DNA of 64,000 bases from Papio anubis (lineage: Eukaryota > Chordata > Mammalia > Primates > Cercopithecidae). The translations under genes were made by a program, and so were the position numbers. Below, piece by piece: positions 11,846 to 23,469 of this stretch. The stretch covers positions 212,165,467-212,229,466 of the forward strand of contig NC_044976.1 of NCBI RefSeq assembly GCF_008728515.1, written 5' to 3'. The notes beneath the pieces are model-generated. The model worked only from the letters and a program-made list of their open reading frames with translations, was not told the DNA's origin and did not search any database. Numbering within the stretch: the first letter of the stretch is position 1; every line of letters starts with the position of its first letter.

Positions 11846-12149
11846 GATTTTTCAGAATTATGTAGTATTTGACCCTATGGATATTCAGTTTGTTTAATTC
11901 ATTTTCTCTTGTTCACTAAAGACGTTTGTTATATTTTGCTCTTAAAAATATTTAAATATTTTTAAAACTCTCATGTTTTACTTTTCTAAACTAAATCTTT
12001 GACTATTTTCTAGAGATAAGTTCCTAGAAGTAGAAATGCTGGGTCAAAGGATGTAAACATTTTAAAGATACTAAAACATGTTACCGAACTCCTCTCCAGA
12101 AAGATCATCTCACTATTACCACACCAAAGGTCAATCTTATTCAAGGCAG
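11846..12149. other. AT-rich spacer with possible old L1 relic
   Basis: The part at 12010-12120 ('agaagtagaaatgctgggtc', 'ctcctctccagaaagatcat') resembles an ancient L1ME segment read antisense. It is too diverged to be firm. Confidence 0.35.
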
Positions 12150-12500
12150 ATTTGAATGTTTATAGCCCTTATCCCATTTGACCTTTATGATATTTGATAC
12201 TGTCAGCCACCTCCTCTTTCATAAAATTCTATTCTGCCTCATCTTTCTGCGCATTGCCCTGCTCAGCCCATCCTCCTCCGTCTTTTCCCTGTGCTCAACT
12301 ACACACTTTTTCCAAAGGTTACTTCCTGGCCCTTTTTGCCTCTCTCCTTTAGAAGAATTTGTCCTTGGTATTTTGTCTTCCCCCTCTGTGTTTATGATTT
12401 CCTATTCTCTCTTTCCAGTTTAAACCTCATCTCTTGCTCTGCATTTTCATCAACTGGTTGTCTACTTTCATGCCCTATCATTATTTCAAAGGCAACTAAG
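12150..12500 (+). mobile_element. L2 LINE fragment, reverse-transcriptase region
   Basis: The open frame from 12178 reads MTFMIFDTVSHLLFHKILFC, which contains the FDTV(D/S)H motif typical of the L2/CR1 reverse-transcriptase catalytic region. The following C/T-rich text fits L2 ORF2 read in sense. Stops beyond residue 81 show it is a relic. Confidence 0.6.
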
Positions 12501-12776
12501 TATTGTGAACAGTGGTTAATGAGTTAATAAATATTTGAAAAGGCAGAAAGAATGAGCCCTGATATTCAGAAGCAAGCCCTCTAGCTAACACACCCTTCAA
12601 CGCCGTAACGCATCTCTCTTTTCTTCTTTTCCCCTGTCCTTTCCACCTTCTTGCTGCCTTACTAAAATCTCTTCCCTTTCTTTGCTCACACTCTCATCGG
12701 TTTTAACATTTTTCTTCCGTTTTAGCTTCTCTCCATACTAAATTGTAGAAAACGTCTAAATATTATTCTATTTATT

Positions 12777-13064
12777 ATTTTTGAGATGGAGTCTTGCTCT
12801 GTTGCCCAGGCTCGAGTGCAGTTGCGTGATCTCGGCTCACTGCAAGCTCCACCTCCTGGGCTCAAGCGACTCTCCTGCCTCAGCCTCCTGAGTAGCTGGG
12901 ATTACAAGCACGTGCCACCACGCCCGGCTAATTTTTGTATTTTTGGTACAGATGGGGTTTTACCATGTTTGGCAGGCTGGTCTCAAACTCCTGACCTCAG
13001 GTGATCTGCCCACCTTGGCCTCCCAAAGTGCTGGGATTACAGGTGTGAGCCACAGCACCTGGCC
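12777..13064 (-). mobile_element. Alu, full-length, antisense
   Basis: Runs from 'ttgagatggagtcttgctct' to 'gagccacagcacctggcc'. The A-tail complement is short (the T-rich 'tttattattt' just before). Divergence fits AluS or AluJ. Confidence 0.96.
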
Positions 13065-13279
13065 AATGTTTTTCCATTCAGTTTTTCAATAAAGTTTTAT
13101 AATCTGACTTTTCCCATTAGAACCACTAAAATTCAAAATAGGTGAGCTAAATATCTTGTTTTCTAAGAGAAACGAATTAATTTGCTGCTTTGAATATGAT
13201 CTTTTTGGAAAAAATATTCATTGATTATTTCATGTCGCTTAAAGTGTCACACTACTGCTATTGATTGCTGTGTGTTTAC

Positions 13280-13475
13280 TACATTGTGGGCTTGCAGTAC
13301 ATTAACTTTCTTGTTCTTTAGAGTATTGCTTTGAGGTAGGTTTATAATTTCTCAGAGGAAAAACTGAGGCACGGGCTGGGCATCTTGCCTTCGCCCCGTG
13401 CCTGGTAAGCTGCAGAAGAGCTGGGATTCAAACCCAGTCTGTGGGACTCCTACGCCAGAGCTCTTGACCTCTCAG
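13280..13475 (-). mobile_element. MIR SINE, antisense
   Basis: The plus strand reads the reverse of MIR: 'gaggaaaaactgaggcacgg', then 'gagctgggattcaaacccag', then 'ccagagctcttgacc'. These are the complements of the MIR core and 5' part. Confidence 0.75.
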
Positions 13476-13528
13476 TTGGGAGCTCAGTACATACTGTTAA
13501 CTCAAGCAGTGATCATGTCTCTACTTAC

Positions 13529-13535
13529 CACCTCT
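13529..13535 (-). other. Candidate 7-nt microexon or paired splice site, unproven
   Basis: On the minus strand a strong acceptor-like run ('tgtctgtttctttcctccag', complement of 13536-13555) is followed after seven bases (AGAGGTG) by a consensus donor GTAAGT (complement of 13523-13528). Such an arrangement could be a microexon or a recursive splice site. Both halves are close to consensus, but no host gene is known from this window. Confidence 0.15.
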
Positions 13536-14246
13536 CTGGAGGAAAGAAACAGACAGTACACCACTCAGAAACAGAGCTTTGTAATGTCTCTCTCCTGGCC
13601 CCTTCCTCCCTATGACCTCCTTTGATCATCATAAGAGGGATCAATGAAGTTAATGGTCCTACTGGGTACTTTGGGCATGGACAGGGTCCTCAGCATAGAG
13701 TCCCCGCTGTGTGCCTCTGAGAGATCTGCTCAGAGTAGAAGACGGAGTATAGCTCATGGGTTAGAAACCTTTAAAGCAGACAGATATCCAATACAGTGCT
13801 CTGCATATGGCCTTCCCCTCTCAGCCCTCATTATCTTCACCTCTAAAACCACTGAGAGAAGAGGAAAAGAGAAACATGCCCAACTCCTTTCTATTCACGA
13901 ACTGCCTAAGTGTAGATTAGGAAGTGATTGATGGAAATCGTGTTTTTAACATGTGAGCCAGGGCCCTCTGATTTGCCATTGGCGATGTGACCACTGCAGG
14001 CTCTTGTCTTATTTATGCCCAGCTGGGATTTTAGGGCTGCGTTAGCCTAACACTTAGGAGCACTGCAAGACTTTTATTGAAACTCTTCCTCTCTTTGTGT
14101 GTTTTGTAATAAAGAAAACATGATCAATTTTGTTGGCCTACATTCTACTGGATAGTAGAGCACTCACACTAATTTACTTTCACCTGACCTGTCCCTTAAA
14201 ATACAGAATCTCGATTAATATAATACAGACTCTGTCATCTTACTTT

Positions 14247-14283
14247 ACACACAGGCACACACACGCGCGCACACACACACCCC
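14247..14283. repeat. CA-rich microsatellite with short CG run
   Basis: A tract of CA dinucleotides with an internal cgcgcg interruption, ending in 'cacacacacacccc'. Confidence 0.9.
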
Positions 14284-16879
14284 TCCAAGACATCTCCATT
14301 CTTACAGTAGCACTCAAGGAATGTTTGTTGTCAAGTTACAGAGTAGCAGGGTGCTTAGAGAAAGGCAAGTTCATTTGTGGCTGAGAACCAGAGTATTAAG
14401 GACTGCCGGTCTTAACAACCCATCTGAGGGAAGGGTGGCAAAGCATTGCCGCTTCTGCGGAGGATGGTATCGTGCGCTTCTCAGGCACAGCATTTGACAT
14501 TTACAAAGCTCTTACTGAGTCTTCAAGATCCGGATCAATCATTATTCTGTGTGAAGTCTTTCATGATCCACAAGAGGAGTGAATCACATTCTTTCCTTTC
14601 CTGGTATCTACTTTAGAATTCAAGTGAAGAACTTATCTTAATACGAACAGCATTCCTGAAGGCGTAGGTGTCCGCTGGCTCCCAAGCCACAAAGACTGTG
14701 GTGGGACTCCTTGATGTGAAATCAGGAGGAGAATTTGAGACTCTGAAGCAGAAGTATAGTAGAGGAAGACTTTGGGGATCCATGTGGATGAAACTGGAGA
14801 AGTGAGAAGTGGTTAAGTCAATCTTCCCTTGTTCACCAGAGGACCAGCTAACATCCACATCATGGCTCTATTATTGCATTTAAACTATGGTAATTATTTG
14901 CTTATATTTCTGTCTTTCCTACTAACAAATGATGGCCCTAAAGGAAGGGATTTTGCTTTGTTCACACTTTTACCCTCTCACCCTACAGAGAGCTGAAATA
15001 GGGCCAGAATTAACACATTGGTAGAAAATGACATTTGCACTGGTGTAAACACTCATCTGTGAGACAATGAGGCAAGTCAAGTTCATTACTGTTACTTCTC
15101 CCACAAAAAAGCAAAGTAGCCATCTCAAGCTATCCACTAACATGACACCACCCTTTCCAATCAGGGCTTCTCTTTTAACCCACACTGAGAATTGGCAACA
15201 ATGTACAAAGTTCCCTGCTGAGTTCTGTAACTGGACATCCCTGCCAGGTCCTTGGGAAATTTATTGTGTGACTGGCAAACTGTTAGCACTGCGAAGGCTC
15301 TCAAGAATATCACCCTGGAGAAAAATGATGACTGTGTATGAAGTCCAGCTTACATTTTCTCAAACGGCTTGCAGACCGAAACGCTTTGGAGTTAGTGGAA
15401 CATTTCTTTAAAATGCTCTATCAGACCAAATCAAAGCTGAAAACATAGCACCATCCATTTATCTAGACCGTGGAGTTTAGCTAGAGCTAGTCCTCTCAGG
15501 CCGGCTCGGGCCTGTCTCATTCTTCTGCTATTGATGAGAAAACCTTCTTGTAGGAAAGGCAGAGGGACACGGGGCTGGAATATTAGAACATAATTCTCTT
15601 AAGAATGCTCTTTCATAACCAAAGACTGTAATTGCTTTTCTCTGAGGCCCCTGTTCCTGCAGAAAAGCTTTATTTCTTGCTTGCTTTTAAAATTTCCAGC
15701 TAAAAGGAGTTTCTGGACTCAAGGGGGAAGCTACAAAGAAATGCATAGAGAAAGCTGAGAACCTGGGCAGTCTTACTGCTGTAAGACCAGAGGGCATGAA
15801 TTTGAGAGCCTCACACAGCCAGGGGTAGAGTCCTCAGTCTATGGGCTCGTCCATTCATCAGGTATAGGGTAGTGGAAGCCACACGGGTCCTGTCTCCCCA
15901 AAGACAAGACAGGACGCTGTTCAGTCCTGAACAGATTTACACTTCTCTTGGAGCAAAAATGGCATTTAATAGGGAGAGGGAGGAGCAGTCAAAAATATGA
16001 GAGGGGAAAAGATGTCAGAACCCAGGAAGAACCTATGCAAGCACTCAAAGTTGGTGAAACCACAGCAGCCCTTTATCCCTACAATGTTCTTTTAGACACC
16101 TCCCCGCCCGTCCCCCATTCACCCTCACCAATCCCGGTGTAATCTCAGGAGAGCCAGACCCCGGCCACCTTCCTTTCAGAGCAAACTTAAGCCAAATCCA
16201 TTCCTCCCCAGGGGTCAGTTGCTTTTGAAACCTTCAATCTTACTGAGAATTACAACTGACCTCTTCACAGAGGGATTTAAAGTGCCACGGAGAAGGTGAA
16301 GGAGGTACTGAGGAGCCGCCTTCCCCAGCCCAGGTAGGCAATGGCTCATTCTGCTAGAGCTAATGCAAGGTTGTCTTCACAGGACAAATTCATCCTTACT
16401 CACACATATCCTGACATGCCCTTTAGGACAAGCCCTTTCACTGTATTTTAGAAAACCGCATTATCAGGTTCCAACTGTTTAAAACAATATATACAAGTCA
16501 AATACTCTTTGAATCCTCTGTGAGTATACTGTCATGAGTTATTCACCAAACTCTATGAGAAAAACATTTCATTGATTGATTGCTGTGATAAGCATTTACA
16601 TAGGGCATTGACTATGTGCCAGGTAACGGGCTAGATGATGGAAATGAATACTTGCCATCACCTGGTAAATGCTCGGATTTTAGTGTTACTTCACTTCTGT
16701 GTAGACTAAAATAAATTTAATATGGATTCAGTACTTTGAATTACCTGGTTCATTCTTAAACTGTCATCTTGCTTTATGTATTCATTCAAGCATTTAATAA
16801 GTTTCTGCCATGTGTCAGACACATAGAAACTAATTGAATAGCCCAGACAACCTAACTCCAGAATTCATCAAAAGTTTGC

Positions 16880-17060
16880 TTTGCTTAAGTATGACTCGAC
16901 CACTTCCTGGCTATCATTTAAATCTCCTAACCTTCAGTTTCCCCACCTTTCAATCAGGTATAATAATAGCATCTATTTTATAAGGCCATGTTAAGTACTT
17001 CATGAGAAAATCCAAGTAGAATGCTTAGCACATAATAAGCACTCAGAAAACATGAGCTAT
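16880..17060 (+). mobile_element. MIR SINE
   Basis: MIR order is visible: 'cgaccacttcctggctatca', 'ccttcagtttccccaccttt', 'ataataatagcatctatttt', and the tail 'aatgcttagcacataataag' with 'cactcagaaaac'. Confidence 0.85.
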
Positions 17061-17305
17061 TTAGCTGGAGATAAGGAATAATGCCTGAAGTCATTTGGAA
17101 GAACAACCCCGGCAGTCAGTTTATAATATCAGCTCTACATAGTTGTTTTTCAGGAAAAGGTGACGCCATTAGAGGTCCAGGTATCTGGAGAAACAGAAGC
17201 TGAGCTACACTGGATGTTGTGCACTCTTTCTCATCAGGTCTAATGGATCTCCAGGGAAACTAAGCAATAGCAACGATGCCACTGCACCTGAAAAAGATCA
17301 TTGCC

Positions 17306-17560
17306 AACTCTGCTACCACAGCCACCATCACTACCACTATCACCAACACCACTATTACTGCTTTTACTATCTGCAACCAATACCATCATTCCTACTACCA
17401 CCAGAACCATCAATAGCAATGCAGCCACTATCACCATCACCACTACTACCACTGACATCACCACTGCTATGACCACCTCCACTTCTACTATCTGTAAGCA
17501 CTAGCATTATCACCGCTGCCACCACCACGTACACCACCACAACATTACAATAATTACAAT
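17306..17560. repeat. Degenerate CAC/CAT/ACT trinucleotide tract
   Basis: About 250 bp made almost wholly of CAC, CAT, ACT, ACC and similar triplets with frequent point changes. It yields spurious Thr/Ile-rich frames on the plus strand and Val/Met-rich frames on the minus strand. It looks like a much-decayed trinucleotide microsatellite. Confidence 0.8.
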
Positions 17561-17584
17561 TACAACATTACAGTGATTACTGCC

Positions 17585-17765
17585 ATGCATCTCAGCCTTT
17601 CTCAAACAATGGCCCATCTCCATCTGACTCAGGATTTTCTGGGGCCCTTATTAAAATGATAGCATCCTGTGCCTCACCCCAAACTTATTGAATCCAAAAT
17701 CTGTGGATGTTTTCTAGAAGTCTGCATTTAAGCAAGTTTTCAGGTGATTTGTAGAGAGCTAAAAC
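17585..17765 (+). mobile_element. MER5-type hAT-Charlie DNA transposon relic
   Basis: Text order matches MER5A/B: 'tctcagcctttctcaaacaa', 'catctgactcaggattttct', 'ggggcccttattaaaatgat', 'gcctcaccccaaacttattg', 'agtctgcatttaagcaagtt', 'ttcaggtgatttg'. It is non-autonomous and has no coding capacity. Confidence 0.7.
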
Positions 17766-18479
17766 AGGAAATCATGGATTTGAGGGCATGTGTTTCTAGT
17801 GAAACCAAGTGCCTCATCCGCAAACTGTGATACTTTAAGTTTCCACTGAAGCCTCTACTGGGCATTTACTTGACTAGAACGTCAAAGAGCATGTGCATCA
17901 ATACAGAAAACTAGAGTAAGACTAAAAGTATGAATAGAGTCAAAATTGTGTTGGGACCAGGTGCTTATGCATTCTAAGAAGCTGAGGTTGAACTTCCTCT
18001 CTCCGGTCCTGAGATCCCTCACTCATAAAATGAGGACATGCCCCAAGCCACATGTCTGCCAGTGGCAGAGATGGGGCTAGAAACCACGTCTGCTGATTCT
18101 CGGTCCAGTTTAGTTAGTTTTCCAAGAAGCTGGCCCAGGAGAAGGAGGCAAGGAAAACATTAGCAAAAGCAGATGGATTTGGGGCCAGCTGTGAGTCAAT
18201 CCCATAGGCAAGGTTGAGTGTATGACATGAAGGGAAATCATGATGCACAGCGAGGGACCAGTCCTCAACAGAAAAGTCTGAGAGAGGATAAAGTGCTGCT
18301 TGGACACTGTGATTTCTCTCTTCCAGTGTTGCTTTTCCTTTTCATTTGCCCACCTCTCTCACGTCCTCTATCCAGTGCCTACCGGCTAGTTGCACCAGGG
18401 TCTACCCTCGCGTCTATATCTACTGGTGTATTTTCCTATGTGATCTCCCCTACGCTACCTCTCAAACTTCCTCTGTTGC
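17766..18479. other. Unique sequence with weak MIR-like patch
   Basis: No gene is seen. 18055-18105 ('agtggcagagatggggctag') resembles antisense MIR but is short. Confidence 0.4.
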
Positions 18480-19205
18480 TATGACTCCCTGGACCTCTCT
18501 GCTCCAGCCACACTGGACTCCGTGACATATTCCTGGGTCACATCAAGAGCCCCTCCTCCTCTCAGCCTTGGCACTCCCTGGCCCTTCTGCTTAGATGCTT
18601 GACTCTCTCCCTTACTTCTTTTCAGTCTGTCCAAATGCTACTTTCTTAAAGAGCTCTTTCCTGAAAACCCAATGTAGAAGTAGTCATGCCCCAGCCTCAT
18701 CTCTCTTCCTATTCCTTTACCCAGCTGTATTTTTCACTATCTGACACACCATCTAAATATATATTTGGCTGGGTGTGGTGGCTCATGCCTATAATCCCAG
18801 CACTTTGGGAGGCTGAGGTGGGAGGATCGCTTTAGCCCAGGAGTTTGAGACCAGCCTGGGCAACAGAGACAGACCCTATCTCTAGAAAAAGATTAAAAAA
18901 TTAACCAGGTATGGTGATCCATGCCTGTAGTTCTAGTTAATTGGGAGTCCGAGGTGGGAGGATTGCTTGAGCCCAGGAGTTGGAGGCTGCAGTAAGTTAC
19001 AATTACTCCACCCACTGCACTCCAGCCTGGGCAACGGAGCAAGACCCTGACTCCAAAAATAAATAAATATTAAGTATGTGTTCATCGGTTCTTCTCTCTC
19101 TTTTCATCAAATTTGTAAATTTTGAGAGCAGGAATTTAATGTCTGCTTCACTCAAACAGTGCCTGCCCCATAGTAGGCACTCAATAAGTATTCTCTAAAT
19201 AAGTG
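18480..19205 (+). mobile_element. L2 LINE 3' part, split by Alu
   Basis: Shows 'ctccagccacactggactcc', 'ttggcactccctggcccttc', 'gctgtatttttcactatctg', then after the Alu 'tttgagagcaggaatttaat' and the L2 tail 'cccatagtaggcactcaata'. This is the conserved L2 3'UTR order in sense. Confidence 0.85.
18767..19072 (+). mobile_element. Alu, full-length (old, J-like)
   Basis: From 'ggctgggtgtggtggctcat' to 'agaccctgactccaaaaata'. Several diagnostic old features are present ('gaggatcgctttagcccagg'). It is inserted in L2. Confidence 0.95.
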
Positions 19206-20439
19206 AATTGCCCATTCCGTGGGAAGTCTAAGCTCTGCCAACACACATAATGGTTAACGCCTTACCCTTTTCCAGGCAATACATTTGCATTAGATGAGGA
19301 CTTTCAGGAGAAAATATTCTAGTTCAAAGAAATGATCCCAGTGGCGGACAGGTGGCATTCTTGTCCGTCCACCGAAGTCAACATTTTGACTCACTTATAG
19401 TGTGGCTTAGCCACCCTATAATTACCCTACCACCACTACGAATCACTGCAAACTCAGCACCTTGTCCAAAGCCTGGCACATGGCAGTTGTTCAATAAGAG
19501 CTTGTTGAACTGGAGTGTGTGGGAAGCTCTGTTTTGCCCACACGCAACGCCTGCTCTGTGTAATAATTCAGTCGTCAAGTCCATGAGGCTTTCTAATTGA
19601 TTGCTTCTACCCTTGTCGCTTACAAAACTGTAACTTCACAGCCAGCCTAACAGTCAGGTGCAAATTCGGTCTTCCTTCTCTTTTGCTGAAGACTTTGTGG
19701 TCTGTTACTGTGGTTTTATTACAGGTGACTTGCAGACAACAACTAGGTCTCACAAAAAGCGTAGACTTTTTCAGAGAGCAAGTAATTGCCTAAGTTAATA
19801 GGCAATTAAGAAGTTTGAGATCAAATTGTATGTTTTGCACCAGGTTTCCCTAGTAAGCTATTTCCCTAAGAGGAAGAGAAAACAGTTGTGCTAAGCAATT
19901 GTACCTTAACCCGTCTTATAGCTCAAGGATTCAGTTTTTAATCAGCGCTAAATTTATCAGATCTCGCCTGGATTTGCAATAGAACAGCTGCCAAGCAAAC
20001 TGTGAAGGAACAGAATGCACCAACGTTCAGATGAAATCAGCAAGGAAATCCTTCCTCATCAAAACCAGCAGTCACGGTGAAAACGAGCACACCCTGGGTG
20101 ATTGCTGCTGACAAATGGAATGCCTGACGTCCACAGCTTCTGCAAAACACCCTGAGTGCGTGTCTGGGGGTGAATTTTCTCCCACAGCAAAGAATTTCTA
20201 TTCTCTAGACAAAGATGCCAGATATGGGGAATACATTTTTTTAATGCATCTTAAGTCTTATTTAACGGTTAATGTAACTATTGCCTGTCAGTTTGACCCA
20301 CTGAAAGGCTTTTCAAGACTGTGTTCACCTTACCATTTACCTAGTAGTATTGAATAAGGTTTAAGGGTATCTTCCTTTATTTGACCCAAGGTTGTTTTAC
20401 TTTTCGAAGTTAGCTAAAATGACATACTACTCACCTTCT
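19206..20439. other. Unique sequence, possible short L2/MIR tail at 19455-19515
   Basis: The segment 'caaagcctggcacatggcag' followed by 'ttgttcaataagagcttgtt' looks like the common L2/MIR 3' tail. Otherwise no repeat or gene is seen. Confidence 0.45.
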
Positions 20440-21012
20440 TAATGAGGCCTCTGATGCCTCTATTTATATTTTTAAACCTACCCAATCTTCTCTATTATCC
20501 TTTTCTACCTTATTGTCCTTCAGAGCACTTATCACTATCTAACGTACTGTTTCTTTTCTTTTGAGATGGAGTCTCACTCTGTTGCCCAGGCTGGAGTGCA
20601 ATAGTACAATCTCGGCTCACTGCAAACACCACCTCCAGAATTCAAGTGATTCTCCCAGCCCAGCCACCCAAGTAGCTGGGATTACAGGTGCGCACCACCA
20701 CACCCAGCTAATTTTTGTATTTTTAGTAAAGACGGGGTTCCACCATGTTAGCCAGGCTGGTCTCGAACTCCCAACCTCAGGTGATCCACCCGCCTCGGCC
20801 TCCCAAAGTGCTGGGATTATAGGCATGAGCCACTGCACCCGGCTTAACATACTATTTCTTACTGACTTGTTTGATTTATGGTCTATATCCTACCCATTCA
20901 CTTTCCCAAACTAAACTGTCAGCTCCACAAAGGGAGAAATTTTTGCTTGTTTTGTCTACACAGAGCATGCTCAACCTATAGACAGTACCCAGTAAATATT
21001 TGTTGAATGAAG
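20440..21012 (+). mobile_element. L2 LINE 3' end, split by Alu
   Basis: L2 text 'cagagcacttatcactatct' precedes the Alu. 'ctaaactgtcagctccacaa', 'tttttgcttgttttgtctac' and 'cagtaaatatttgttgaatg' follow it, the L2 3' terminus. Confidence 0.85.
20551..20845 (-). mobile_element. Alu, full-length, antisense
   Basis: From 'ttgagatggagtctcactct' to 'gagccactgcacccggct'. Target duplication: 'aacgtactgtttctt' before and 'aacatactatttctt' after, two mismatches. Confidence 0.97.
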
Positions 21013-21013
21013 G

Positions 21014-21180
21014 GATAAATGATGGTTAAGAATGTTGGCTTCAGAGTCAAATTAATTAGAGTTAAAATCAGGCTCTACTACCTATGGAAGATGTTTAAAC
21101 TTTTTCAGCCTTTGTGTGCTCTTCTGCAGAAGGGGAATGATAATGCTGATATTAATACTGAAACTAATAATAACAATGAT
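21014..21180 (+). mobile_element. MIR SINE
   Basis: Shows 'aagaatgttggcttcagagt', 'aaaatcaggctctactacct', then a diverged core and an AAT-rich tail. This is MIR in sense orientation, following an L2 end directly. Confidence 0.7.
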
Positions 21181-21271
21181 AAATCTTATAATAATATGAG
21201 TGTCAAAATGATGATACATATGAAAAGTTAATAACATTCTGTTATGCAGAGAATTCCCTTGGTAGAGGTGG
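21181..21271 (+). repeat. 91-bp segment homologous to 22513-22603 (copy A)
   Basis: Aligns without gaps to 22513-22603: 73 of 91 positions agree, and 15 of the 18 differences are transitions. Many changes are TG or CA here where the other copy has CG, so this copy looks like the CpG-decayed one. The family is not recognised. Confidence 0.8.
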
Positions 21272-21902
21272 CTGCTACTAATTTTTTTTTTGATCCACAG
21301 AATATCCCCAAATCTCTCAGGACCCGTGAGAATGTTCCTGGAGGTCGTGGGGGTTGGGGATCCAGGCTGCACTCAGAAACCCCTTCGACCAGAATAGCAT
21401 CTCTGCTTTGCTAAAATTTTAATTTCATCATTTATTTATTGACAAAAAGTGTTCTATACTTTTAAAAAGTTTGAGATCCATTGTGATCAGCAATTAGAAG
21501 AGAAAAAGTCCTTTAAGCAAATATTTAACTTCCACTTATCTAGGACTGGTCTGCTGTGCTTTACATTATGTTTCTGCATCTGATTCACAGGTATTGTTGT
21601 CTATTACAGCCTGGAGGACAGGAAAGGACTTGAAAAGTTGACTGCATGAAGAAAGAGGAGAAGCAAGGGAATTGAGTTATGTTACTTGCCAACTAACTAC
21701 AACACTTGGAACATAGCAGATACCCAGGAAATATTAGTTCCTAGCTTTTCCTTTGTGGATGCAGAAGACAGACAAACCCACATCCAAAAGAGCAGCAAAC
21801 ATTCCAAGTCCCAATGCTGACGATGTGAGGATTGCCTGTCATTTGGATCATGTATATCATAGCTCCCATGCAGAGTAAGAGCTTAAAAAGGATGATGATA
21901 TC
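21272..21902. other. Unique sequence, no gene seen
   Basis: No repeat is recognised beyond a possible short ancient tail near 21705-21750 ('aacacttggaacatagcaga'). Confidence 0.5.
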
Positions 21903-22206
21903 GGCCAGGCGCAGTGGCTCATGCCTGTCATCCCAGCACTCTGGGAGGCCGAGGCGGGCAGATCACCTGAGGTCAGGAGTTCGAGACCAGCCTAGCCAAC
22001 ATGCTGAAACCCTGCCTCTACTAAAAATACAAAAATTAGTCGGGCGTGGTGGTGGGCGCCTGTAATCCCAGCTGCTTGGGAGGCTGAGGCAGGAGAATCA
22101 CTTGAACCTAGGAGGCGGAGGTTGCAGAGAGCCGAAATTGCGCCGTTGCACCCTAGCCTGGGCGACAGAGCAAGACTTCGTCTCAAGAAAAAGAAAAAAA
22201 AAAAAG
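21903..22206 (+). mobile_element. Alu, full-length
   Basis: From 'ggccaggcgcagtggctcat' to an A-rich tail with 'aagaaaaagaaaaaa'. Flanks 'gatgatgatatc' and 'gatagtgatatc' are a plausible target duplication. Confidence 0.97.
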
Positions 22207-23469
22207 ATAGTGATATCTTGAAAAGATTTCAGGAACTTCAGCTTGGTCTTTATTTCATTTCTTCTGCATTCACTACCAGAGAAGTGGCTGCTTGTTTACA
22301 GCCTTATCACCAGAGCCAGCTCAGCCATTGTCCCAGGAAGAGCCCACATGTTAGCATTCTTGACCAGCGTCAGGCAGTTCATTCACCTAAAAGACAACAC
22401 CTGGGATTCCCTCCTAAATAAGTGCTGCATCAAAAGAACAAATACTGAGTATAAACATGCTTGCCGTAAAAAGCCCCTCTCTTGGAATCACCAGCCATGG
22501 CCATCTGTGTGTAAATTTTATAACGATATGAGCAGCAAAGGAACGATGCATACGAAAAGTTCACAACGTTCTGTTGTGCAGAGGATTCTCTTGGTAGAGG
22601 TGGGAATGTGTGGCTGTGCTCTGCTACCCTGGAAAGGATGTCTGTCTGCCAGCTTCTGGGGCTGAATTCTCCCCCTGCTTGCCTGCCATACTTTGAGATT
22701 CTAGTGAAAGACCTCCCTTGGCCAACGAAAGATGGGGAGGGAGGGATTGGCACAGGGCTAGCACACTAAGACAGGAAGCAGGACTCAGACTGACCTGGGG
22801 AAACGTGACCCTGGGCTTTAGGAAATGGGTCCTGTAACTGACAAATAACGGGATTCAGAAAATAACTGAAGACTTTTTCCTACCTGGGGGCCTAACTCAG
22901 AATTGGCTTGACAAGAGAGAGGCACTGAGAAGGAGTCTACAAATGAGGGTACCGAAGAGAAGAAAGGGATAGGAGAGAGGGTCATATGGAGAGAAGCCAC
23001 CAGGTACCTCTAGGACAAGGTATGGTCAGAAGTGACAAGGCAGAACCTGAGTCCTGACACTCAAATCATGGCTTTGTCTTCGTTGAGGCAAACGTGAATC
23101 TCTGAGCCCCCAATCTAGCTTGATTCTAACTTTGACTTCACCCTCAGCACTCACTTTGAACACTGCTCAGCCCATCTGTTTCCACTGACCCTCCTCGATC
23201 AACACCAACATGATCTTCACCGTTAGTCCTGAAGCCTCTGGAAATAGTGCTTACCTGGGCTGGGCTCACTGGCAAAGCTCCCGGTCCCGTGACCCCTGCT
23301 GGCAGGCTGCCGGCCTTCCCCTGGCCTTCATCCTGCCTCCCTCACCCTGCCCACCTCAGCATGAATTCACTCAGGTCAGTGGTGTACACATTGTGTTAGT
23401 GCTTCCACCATTATTGTACTAGAGATACAAGCCGTGAATATGCCTCTGTCCCCATGTTCCAGAAATTTT
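22207..23469. other. Unique sequence, contains homologous copy B
   Basis: Apart from 22513-22603 no repeat is recognised. The 140-residue open frame 22243-22665 has no recognisable domain. A G/C-rich patch lies at 23260-23360 with a minus-strand donor-like 'cag|gtaagc' (complement of 23248-23256). Confidence 0.45.
22513..22603 (+). repeat. 91-bp segment homologous to 21181-21271 (copy B)
   Basis: Partner of copy A. Retains CpG at several places ('taacgatatg', 'gaacgatgcat', 'tacgaaaag', 'caacgttct') where copy A has TpG or CpA. It lies 1.3 kb downstream in the same orientation, with the Alu at 21903-22206 between them. Confidence 0.8.

Larger units (their letters stand above)
13476..16879. 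other. Long repeat-poor unique block
   Basis: About 3.4 kb with almost no recognisable repeats apart from the CA tract at 14247-14283 and short ancient motifs near 16600-16660 ('ttgactatgtgccaggtaac') and 16770-16830. Open frames up to 114 residues (15067-15411) have no recognisable domain. The low repeat density could mean unrecognised function (regulatory DNA or non-coding exons), but no specific signal can be named besides the splice-like site at 13523-13541. Confidence 0.5.

Noticed and set aside
17240..17504. Val/Met-rich and Thr/Ile-rich frames on opposite strands
   Set aside because: Both come from the degenerate trinucleotide tract.
22243..22665. 140-residue plus-strand open frame
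   Set aside because: No domain, no splice or promoter context, and it runs through the 91-bp homologous segment; it looks like a chance frame.
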